NCBI GenBank assembly: GCA_933228895.1
Contig: OW121846.1
Coordinates: 77,760,064 to 77,824,063, forward strand
Direction of reading: 5' to 3'
Length of the DNA stretch: 64,000 nucleotides
Source: Platycnemis pennipes
Taxonomy: Eukaryota; Arthropoda; Insecta; Odonata; Platycnemididae
The translations under genes were made by a program, and so were the position numbers. Shown here piece after piece: positions 56,031-64,000 of the stretch (position 1 is its first letter; each line of letters starts with the position of its first letter). The notes beneath the pieces were generated by a model that searched no databases, was not told the origin of the DNA, and worked only from the letters and a program-made list of their open reading frames with translations.

Positions 56031-56993
56031 CTAATTTATAAAATCTATTGTCATTCAAAAAGTCTGGTTTTCAGTGAAAAAACCATTGTATACACGACGG
56101 TGCTGTAAATTTATGGAAATTATTAAATTGATCAAGAGATCTACCAGTAGATCTTAAAAGAGTCATTCATCCTGTTATTCAGAGAAACTGTTTTCTCGGG
56201 CACTCAGAAAATTGACTCCTCATAATGATTGCTGCAAATGGTGAGGAAGTGTGAAGAGATGCGTGGAAAGTAATCTTAGAGGCATGAATAAATACAGGTG
56301 CGACGAAAATCCAAGAACTTTTGAGTTTATTTTGAGAACGAGAACAGATTTTTAATTTGATGTAGAAGACTACTAACTGCTGATAAAATGGGACGAGAAC
56401 ATCGACTCGTGCTCTATCGCATCTCATGACTGAGGAAATTCGAGAATTACTTGAGTAATGCTCAACTGTGGAACGCCATTGTCCTTATCACACGCAAGCT
56501 TTTGAAATATTTGTAATAGAGGTAACCCAAGCTTCATTGGCATCCGCAGCAACGAGAGACAATAAGAAATACTGAAAATACTAGAAAGCAGAACCAAAAT
56601 GCCAACCTTCAAAACCTAATCTCAGTTCATGCTGTGATAGAGTAAGTTTTACATTTACCTGCTTGACTTCAAAAATCGATAATGACCTTTAGTGTTCAAT
56701 AAAAATTAAGTTAAGAGACGAATACTTGCACACAGATAAACCGACTGGCACTACCACATGACCACTTTCTTATTTTTTCGATAGCATATAATCTGATAAA
56801 GGAAATGCGATCCTCTATTCTATGAATGGGTGTGTGGGCGGGGGAGTTCATAGTGCAGGTACATACATGTGGTGAGCTCTGGTGACTACTTTAATTATTT
56901 TTGCATTTTTTCTCCATACTGAAAAATAATAGTATAATTAGGCTAACAATCGGGGAGTGTTTCTTTATTCCCTGAATGATGACGGTGTGTTGT

Positions 56994-57493
56994 ATTAATT
57001 TCAAATAACCCTTCCGTAATTGTTATTCCCTGGAAATTGTTTAATTATCTAATATTAATGAGACCAACGACGGAAGACGCATCCGTGATGAGTTTTGCTG
57101 CGTTCGCGGCGACCGGGCAGTAGACGCGAGCCGGCAGGAGGCGCGCGAGCGGCCTTCTGACCGTTAGGCGCCGCGACGCTGCGTGGGAGGTGCATAATTA
57201 CGCGCGGCCGCGCACTCAAAATAGACAATTTGTGGCTTAACGGCTGCAGATACGTGCAAATGGACGAAATTTTTGGGCTAAAGGGCCGCAACTCGGCAAA
57301 ATCCATGGAGAGCCGCTTTAAAAACATGACTTTTTCTATTTTCAGCCCCCCTCCCCATAAATGGCCACGGCGCGAGGGTCTAGGGTTGACCTAGAGGTTT
57401 CAAATTTTTCTGGCCTCATTTTTAGTCACTTGGACAACTTCTTCCAGAGGGCCAAGTTTCTCCGCGAAAAATCGATTTTTCCGATCCGCCCTA
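56994..57493 (-). repeat. Right terminal inverted repeat of the 3.5-kb transposon
   Basis: Reverse complement of the left arm, ending CCGATCCGCCCTA next to the ACCAGCAC duplication. Confidence 0.88.
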
Positions 57494-57501
57494 ACCAGCA
57501 C

Positions 57502-57980
57502 ATCTACCGCAATTTGTATTTACATTTGGTATGGCGACACTCGGCGCTTCACCGTCGGTCTTGCGTGGGTAGAGGCTCTAGTTACAACGGGAGTTTTACG
57601 CGGTTACTTCGTTAAAATCGAGCGAGGCACTATGAGTTTCTTCACTTAAGATGCTGCGGTGCCCGCTTCAATTCTTCCAGCTTGTTATCTGTGAGACCTA
57701 GATGAGATAATGTAACTTTTTCTCGAATGACAGAAGGAAATATATGGCTATTCATTTTTCCCTACAAAGCTTACGGCTTTCTCATATTCTGCATGTGAGT
57801 GGCATCGGAGTCTTATTACAGACTCCTGCAGAGTCTTCACTGGCGGAAATTCACACTCCCGGTTTAAAATCCAGTAGCTGGTAACACAATTTTGTACACC
57901 TTCAATAGAGACTAAAGATATTTCCGCTCCGCTTCCGTTGAGGAAGGGTTTGGGATGGAGGTAGAAGAGCGTGGGTGATT
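57502..57980. other. Unassigned flank
   Basis: Sequence between the transposon and the SINE. Possibly decayed LINE ORF1, but no motif anchors that. Confidence 0.35.
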
Positions 57981-57992
57981 CTGTGACGTGAG

Positions 57993-58327
57993 GTTGGTTG
58001 GTTATTTAGGGGAGGCGACCGACAGCTGAGGTCATTTGCGCCATATAGGATAGGTGGGTAATTGGGTAATGGTAGGAATTTTTAGGGAACGGAGGAAGGG
58101 TGGAGAGAAACCCGGCGTCGGCATTAGCCTACTCTTAACGAAAAGCGCCAAGGGGACCACGGTTTAACGTCCCATCCGACGGACGGAGTACTGTACTTGA
58201 AATGCCCTCCACTAGGCACTCAAGTGGGGACCGATTTTCCACTGAAAAATCCGCCACTGCCGGGAATCGAACCCGGGCCCTCGGGATGGGAGGCCAGTAC
58301 TCTAGCCACCACACCAACCCGATCCCC
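57993..58327 (-). mobile_element. tRNA-derived SINE, full length
   Basis: 335 bp on the minus strand between a perfect 12-bp target duplication CTGTGACGTGAG (57981-57992 and 58328-58339). The head has an A box in GTGGTGGCTAGAGTACTGG and a B box in GGGTTCGATTCCCGGC. A core with GTCGGATGGGACGTTAAACC follows, then a body ending in repeated AACC. The GGATGGGACGTTAA core is widespread in invertebrate SINEs. Other copies are at 2808-3610, 8010-8150 and 63520-63865. Confidence 0.92.
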
Positions 58328-58339
58328 CTGTGACGTGAG

Positions 58340-59300
58340 ATGGGGAAACAGGGACCGCAAGTGCCTGGTAGGAAGTGTAAGGTGGGATCGGTGGACTAGT
58401 GGGTAGATCAAGAGTAGCCGCTGGCACCGTATTTCGTTTCTCCGGCCCGCAGAATTGTTCTTTTGGCGGCTCTTGAACTGCAATGGTGTCGGCGTGCGAG
58501 AGGGCGGTCGGGGAGTCTGGAAATGAGGGGGTGGTTTGGAGTTTCACAGGTGCTGGTTATTTTAGTAGTAAACGCGGGTTAGTTATATTTACGGTGTCGT
58601 CAGGTATGGTAGCAGGGTAGCGGAGGGGATAGTGTTAACCAGTTAATCTGGTTATCGGGAGAAGGTTGAAGTGTGGGGGAAGGTGCACAGGTGTTTTTGT
58701 TGTTCAGGTCATCTTGAGTCGGGGGCCACTCACTGATTTGCTAGGGCCAAAGCGGGGGCTGTTGAGCCGGCAGGTCGTGGCCCTGGAGCAAATATCTTTT
58801 TATTAGATAGAGTGACAAGGGACAGGTAGGGGGTCCGATGCGCTCGGGAGGGCCGCAGGTAGAGACGGAGATGTTGTTAAATCTGGTTGAGTAGCAGGCG
58901 ACGGAGCCAGGTGCGAAAAGCCTGGCTGGCAAGCCGGTGGTGGGGGGAATTGGTATCACCGGAACAGGTGCAGAGGGAGTCTGGAGGGCTGACCCCTCGG
59001 ATGGGTCAGGAATGGGATAGAGATGCTGGAATTGTCCATCCGCCCATTGCTGTAATCACTGGGGTCGTTGTCTCCCGTCATAACTCCAAAATTTCCCAAG
59101 TGCCTTCACACATTACCGAAAATAGTGGTCTGAGGCTCCACAATTCCAACACTTCCCGAGTGCCTGCATCCTCTCCCATTCCGGAGGGGTTTGATATGGT
59201 CGACACTGATTGAGCGGGTCTATTAACAACCTTTCTTTCCAAGCCGAACTCAGTGTCTACCATCCCGTAAGGCCTTGGGGGTCTTGAGAAATATCGCAGG
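58340..59300 (-). other. Possible decayed LINE ORF1 N-terminal region
   Basis: Minus frames 58547-58302 and 58959-58741 are proline- and serine-rich, as LINE ORF1 N-termini often are, and lie on the same strand as the zinc-knuckle remnant at 53942-53612. No conserved motif confirms this. Confidence 0.3.
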
Positions 59301-59950
59301 CCGTGAGCGTCTCTTCCATCGCTTGCCCTGCCAACATTAATTCGTTTTAATTAGAAAATACGGAGTTCGAAATATGTCTCCGGTACACGGGGTTGAAGTT
59401 ACTACAAGCTACCTTTACCAACTCAGATTCCGTTAACACACTCATTCAAATTTCCACTATCCATTTTAAAGTGGCTACAGGTATGATTGGCTCTGCTCCA
59501 ATCGGATAGGTAGATGCGTTAAAGTGCAACTTTTCTTGGTTCCTTATCATACAGGCACACACGGAAATGAGACGGATGAATAAATGGCAACGGCCGTATC
59601 CAGACAAAATCCGATCATAATGATCAGAAATTTGAAAATATTTATGCGAATTGCCCTTCTTTGCTGGAGGAATAACACTCGTAACAATGAAAGGCGCCAA
59701 TACTGACACCCTTAGTACCTACATGCTTAAATCAAAGCAGCATTACAGGATCCCACATGTGAACAGACCAAAATTGATGTACAATGCCAATGAGCAATGC
59801 ACTGCCTTACATAAATTGCCAAACAGGGAATGCAGTGTTTGCATTTGCGCATGTCCACATTATACGGCATGCATAAAAAGTAAATTCTTCCATTAGCAAA
59901 AATAAAATTCACGGTATGCGACTAGGTAAATTGTTTATGTTGGCTAAGGT
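59301..59950. other. No recognisable feature
   Basis: No gene or repeat edges supported. Precedes the GC-richer upstream region of the 60158 ORF. Confidence 0.35.
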
Positions 59951-59970
59951 GGGAAAGGGAGGCAGGATCT

Positions 59971-60021
59971 AAATGGAGGGGAAGTGGCGGTAGGAACTAA
60001 TTGGAGGGGAAGTGGCGGTAA
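59971..60021. repeat. Two tandem copies of TGGAGGGGAAGTGGCGGTA
   Basis: The 19-bp string occurs twice in direct order (about 59974 and 60002). It is about 140 bases upstream of the 60158 ORF, where it could be a promoter element; this is inference from position. Confidence 0.7.
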
Positions 60022-60157
60022 ACGTTATAGCGCTCGCGGACCAATCGTATGATACTTCTCCCGGTCAATTAATTCAAACAGATCAACGCAGATTAAAGCC
60101 GGAGCGTATTCGGTTACAATCTCAAACCCGCTATCTGGTGTAGCAAGGCGAATAGCC

Positions 60158-60706
60158 ATGCGCAGCAAGATGATGAAGACTTGTCGTGTGAAAGAGGACA
60201 AAGAAATCTCCCAGTTGGAGATCAATGATCTTGAGGCCATATATTGTTTTACCCGAGGACCCTTGAATTTTGTACCGAAGATCGAACCAGAGGAAAGTGA
60301 TGGCGGGAGTTGTGCAGAATTGTGCAGTGCAGTTGGTTCCGATACAGTTGGTGGCGACGCGACTGTGAACAATGACCCTAATGTAAAGAGATCGAAGATG
60401 GAAGTTATCCCCTATGGAAAAAAGCACAAAAGAGGGTGTTCCGCAAACGACACAACGGTCGTCGTGCCAAAAATAAAAAAGATGGATACCGCCAGGGGCC
60501 ATTCCTATAGAGTGAGACCGGTCAGTGAATGGCACGATGGGGGCCTCGAAGATTTTCTGGAGGCAACTGCCAGATCCTGGGGATGGGAATTCCACCGAGT
60601 TGATGGTAACGAGTCCCCTGAGACAGTAACCGCAGGGTTACGACGTGTGATTAGCTTAATAGAGACACTGACGGAAGAAGACTTGTTGAAATTAATAAGT
60701 GCCTAA
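60158..60706 (+). CDS. Hypothetical protein, 182 residues, single exon
   Basis: An intact ATG-to-stop frame (MRSKMMKTCRVKEDKEISQL...) with no introns. The N-terminal half is acidic, and a basic stretch follows (KRSKMEVIPYGKKHKRG, then VPKIKKMD, possible nuclear signals). The C-terminal block (SYRVRPVSEWHDGGLEDFLE ... LTEEDLLKLISA) looks like a compact helical domain. I recognise no family. Upstream sequence is GC-richer with a repeated 19-bp motif, and two AATAAA signals follow the stop (60773 and 60804), which supports a real transcription unit. There is no cross-species evidence. Alternatives are an intronless retrogene or a transposon-encoded accessory protein. Confidence 0.55.
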   Translation: MRSKMMKTCRVKEDKEISQLEINDLEAIYCFTRGPLNFVPKIEPEESDGGSCAELCSAVGSDTVGGDATVNNDPNVKRSKMEVIPYGKKHKRGCSANDTTVVVPKIKKMDTARGHSYRVRPVSEWHDGGLEDFLEATARSWGWEFHRVDGNESPETVTAGLRRVISLIETLTEEDLLKLISA

Positions 60707-60772
60707 GATTATTTTAAGAAACTCGATGGCGAATGCATGTTAAAATTGTGGTGACATACATTGCTAACTCAT

Positions 60773-60809
60773 AATAAAGAAAAGTTTTTGTACCAACTGT
60801 TTCAATAAA
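60773..60809 (+). terminator. Two candidate polyadenylation signals
   Basis: AATAAA at 60773-60778 and at 60804-60809, 67 and 98 bases after the stop of the 60158 ORF. Such spacing is usual for a short 3' UTR. Confidence 0.5.
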
Positions 60810-63515
60810 CGCCAGTGAAATGCACACCCTCTTTTTCAAAGGTAACATATGTTTTAGCAAATGGTTTATTAGAATTTTTGTATTTTTTTGAACTTTTTAT
60901 GAGTAATTATTGGAAGCATTAGAAAGACGAGAATCTCTGCACAAGTTGTTACTTTAACTCATTTACGAATTTGAAGATTTCGGTAGGGTATTTGTCATTG
61001 CCAAGCACCTGAGGTCATCATAGGGTTTTCCAATATTCAGCAAATAAGTTGGATTTTGTTCATTTTCCTTCAAAAGTAAGATATTTTTCTTTTTCAAAAA
61101 TGTGTATTTGAATTTTCTGTTGCCAGCAGTAAGTACTATTTATGACAATTCAATTCCATGGTACCTGCTAATTCTTTTGGTAAATCCCTGTATGGATGTC
61201 CTTCAGTAGCAATTGGTGCATGGATTATCTCAGCAGGGAAAATGAGGATGAGGATTCTCAGTAGGGGAATCACTTCTGGGAAAAAGGCATGGAATTTCAT
61301 CATTTGGAATGGTAAATGGTAGGAATTTCCCAGCAGAGAAATAACCATGCTGGAATATTTCTCATAACTGAAAGGGATCATGAAATGACAGTCCATAGTA
61401 GAGGAAAACAAACGAATTTAGTTTTGTAGCAGTTTTCGGTCCTCTAGCATAATGTACATGCTCCAAGAGTACAATAATATAATGGTTGCTAATACATTTT
61501 CACACTTCACTAAAAATATTTAACATTTGCTGTATTACCTTCTTTGCGTTGCTTTGAATACAATAAAGGGACCATGAAGCATATTTTAATGTGCTTCAAA
61601 AAGCTATGAGAAAGAAATTTTAAGCTTTGTAGTCTAGGTAGTAATCAATAATCGATTGGAAAAATATATCTCTCTGTTAAACATACTAACTGACGATAAG
61701 TGCATTTGGGAGTCAACAACTAGCTAAAATGCCTCATTGCAATATTTCTGTTTTATTTCATTCCACTAGAAGGTCAATCAAATCCAGTCTAATAACAATC
61801 TACCCCTAGACCAAGCCTAGTAGAAAATTAATACTCCCAATATGTTGAGCACATTTTGGGAATTATTTTTAATGTGCTTCCCAGTTTGTAATTTATGTTG
61901 ATCATGACCAATGGTGAGGTTTTCATATGTAAGAATTTATTAGAAATATTGTACACAATGCTATGAGCATGTTGTCAAAACCGAATAGCTTATTTGAGAA
62001 AATATGCTAAATAATTTTTTTTTGTTTTGTAGAGTTTAATCTATCACTGTCCATGGTCATTCTAGTGGAGAAAGAAAATTGTGTAAAGAAAATATAATGG
62101 AAGAAAATTTAAATACAATACTGGTATTTCAGTGAAAAATATTGTCATTTACTATGGTCATATTGTTTATTGAAATGCTGGTAATGGATATCTGGTATTC
62201 ATTTTCTTCTATTTAGTGATTTTTTTCAAACTTCTCTTCATTCGGATGAAATATCTTCGGCCAGTGTACTCACTTGGATCATGCTATTTGAATCTGATTT
62301 AAATATTAAAAAAGAGGACCTTTGTCCATGTTGTTGTACTGACTGTATTTCATCCTAAGGTAGGTATAAGATGAATTTATTTGTTATGCTCTATTACACA
62401 TTCTTTTCATTAGTGACAAGTGGAGTGCCCATAATTGTAAGTGTCCTGGATGGCTGCACATGCTTATTCACCCTTGAGTTTTCACGAATATAACGAAATG
62501 ATTTTAAAACAAAGAAGATGTAGATTTACATGTGTATTATTACTTCTTCAAAATTCATTTATGTTTTTCACTTTTATATCCATTCCTCATAATATGCATG
62601 TTTCAATATTGCTGGCTTCATCGGGAGCAAATCCAATTCAAAATTTACTGACATCACCGCACACAGCACGAGATATTTTGCCAGATTGTGATTGGTTTTC
62701 CTTTCTGCACCACACCAAAAACAGAATTGAATTTTAGTTATTCCACATATTCAATAACCAAGGATAATTCTAGTGACTATGATTTCAGTATTGTAAGTAC
62801 ATTTTCCCAAAGGAGGTTCTTTTAAATTTTTTCAAACCTCATCACTGCACTAAGGTTAAGCAGCAATATCGATATATTCATGTTATATCATTACTGTCAT
62901 TGTAGGAGTCCAATTAAAATCATTGGAATGTTTATTGAAAACTATGGCAAATTAATGACTTTTCTTTGACACCATCTATTTTCAATTCTGTAAATTTACT
63001 TACCGTACCTGCAGCCACGAATGGGATGAGAATTAAGGCAATTCATGAATTGCCTGAATGCTCATGTCATTATCAAATTAGGCTGCTGCGAACACCCACA
63101 GTGTTTAAATGTTATTTAGTATGGAGCTAAACTCATGGCAACTCATGATTTATTATTCAACACAAATCATTTCTTTACTGCATGGACAACATTACCTCAA
63201 AGATAAATGTACCTACACAACAGTTAAGACATTTACCATCATGATGTAGTATTAATATATGCTTAATTACTTGACAACTATAAAACAGCCTTGTGTATAC
63301 AGACAAAGTTAAGCATGATGTTGGTGGATAACATTAATATGATCACTTATGATAGCATGCTGGAACAATATTGTGGGTAGAGGTGCAAGCTGATACCCAT
63401 GGATCCTACGGTGGAAAATGGAATAATGTCAAGGTAAACAGCCAATAATTTATGTAATGGCTGACAAGAGATACAAATGACAGTAGAGTTTGCTTTACCT
63501 AATAGATTTAGGCGA
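60810..63515. other. No recognisable gene in 2.7 kb
   Basis: AT-rich sequence with only short, motif-free frames (61136-61411, 62441-62737). No repeat edges were identified. Confidence 0.4.
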
Positions 63516-63519
63516 ATGG

Positions 63520-63865
63520 GTCGGTGAAGTGGCTAGAGTAATGGCCTTCCAGCCTGAGTGCCCAGCTACAATTCCTGGCAGTGGCAGCTTTTTCCATGGA
63601 AAACCGGTTCCACCTTGAGTGCCTAGTGGATGGCATTTCGACTTCAGTACTCTGTACATCAGGTGGAATGTTAAGCCATGGTCCCCTTGGTGCCTTTCGT
63701 TACGAGTAGGCTAATTCTTACACCGGGTTTCTCGCCACCCTTTATCAATTCCCTCGATACTTCTACCATTATCCAATTACCCACCTGTAAATGGCATAAT
63801 TCAACTCAGCTGTCAGTTACACACCATGAGTAACCAACCAATTAACCAACCTATTTAATACAGTA
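63520..63865 (+). mobile_element. tRNA-derived SINE, + strand copy
   Basis: Starts GGGTCGGTGAAGTGGCTAGA and carries a degenerate B box (CTACAATTCCTGGCAG). It continues through the CATCAGGTGGAATGTTAAGC core and ends in AACCAACCAATTAACCAACC. More diverged than the copy at 57993-58327. The target duplication is unclear. Confidence 0.82.
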
Positions 63866-64000
63866 TGAGTATAAATGTGGTGTACATGCCATGCCAGGTG
63901 CCTGGAGTGTATGGTAGGATATACCTTGGGCATGGAATCACCATGATTATAAATAGTTTCATAAATGAACATCCTATGGGTTTGAATCCATGATACTTCA
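63866..64000. other. No feature seen
   Basis: Right edge of the window, unassigned. Confidence 0.4.

Larger units (their letters stand above)
53951..57493 (+). mobile_element. 3.5-kb DNA transposon with ~500-bp terminal inverted repeats and 8-bp target duplication
   Basis: Both ends read TAGGGCGGATCGGAAAAATC. The inverted arms, 53951-54450 and 56994-57493, are nearly identical, including a GC-rich block with GCGCGGCCGCGCG. The flanking direct repeat is ACCAGCAC at 53943-53950 and 57494-57501. The centre encodes decayed pieces of one protein on the + strand (54500-56030). An 8-bp duplication with TAGGG ends suggests hAT, but P- and Merlin-like elements also make 8-bp duplications and the protein is not a typical hAT transposase. 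Inserted in a LINE ORF1. Confidence 0.88.

Noticed and set aside
58250..58327. tRNA gene on the minus strand
   Set aside because: A and B boxes are present, but they head a SINE with a body, AACC tail and target duplication. No full cloverleaf is supported.

Overview
This is a eukaryotic, AT-rich window, most likely from an arthropod and probably an insect. It has spliced exons with GT-AG introns, polyadenylation signals and a dense mix of DNA transposons, LTR and non-LTR retrotransposons, Penelope-like elements and SINEs. No prokaryotic gene organisation, CRISPR array or operon is present. The species cannot be read from the sequence alone.

Host genes. The left part (3760-14340, + strand) holds the last four coding exons of an inositol-pentakisphosphate 2-kinase (IPPK/IPK1) gene. 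Exon phases join perfectly and encode the C-terminal ~303 residues; the N-terminal exons must lie left of the window or in sequence I could not recognise. A second possible host gene is an intronless 182-codon ORF at 60158-60706 with two downstream AATAAA signals. I do not recognise its product.

Transposon landscape. Between and inside these genes almost everything identifiable is mobile DNA, often nested. From left to right: a head-to-head pair of Penelope-like fragments (about 465-1740); a tRNA-type SINE split by a MITE (2808-3610); a hAT-like element with an 8-bp target duplication (4301-5528); a 2.2-kb fold-back element with near-identical arms in IPPK intron 3 (10671-12864); TTAA-flanked piggyBac-type MITEs (13443, 21522, 29361); a hAT-type MITE (14720-15064); a Tigger/pogo element inside another Tigger/pogo element (16840-20456); a TTAA fold-back element (22053-29249) interrupted by a nearly complete Ty3/gypsy retrotransposon (24171-29078); a degenerate piggyBac transposase (about 30045-31845); several LINE fragments; and a Tigger element with an almost intact transposase (41546-43899). 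Further right are a decayed gypsy pol (about 51690-53330), two SINEs whose heads derive from 5S rRNA (50148-50387 and 52322-52564), a 3.5-kb transposon with ~500-bp terminal repeats and an 8-bp target duplication (53951-57493), and a 335-bp tRNA SINE with a 12-bp target duplication (57993-58327).

The most noteworthy items are the 5S-derived SINEs with clean target duplications, the fold-back and long-TIR elements that encode unfamiliar proteins, the hammerhead-like Penelope termini that recur as palindromes, the three-copy CAATGGGGGCG MITE family, and the unknown 182-residue ORF. All identifications are by eye; no database search was run.
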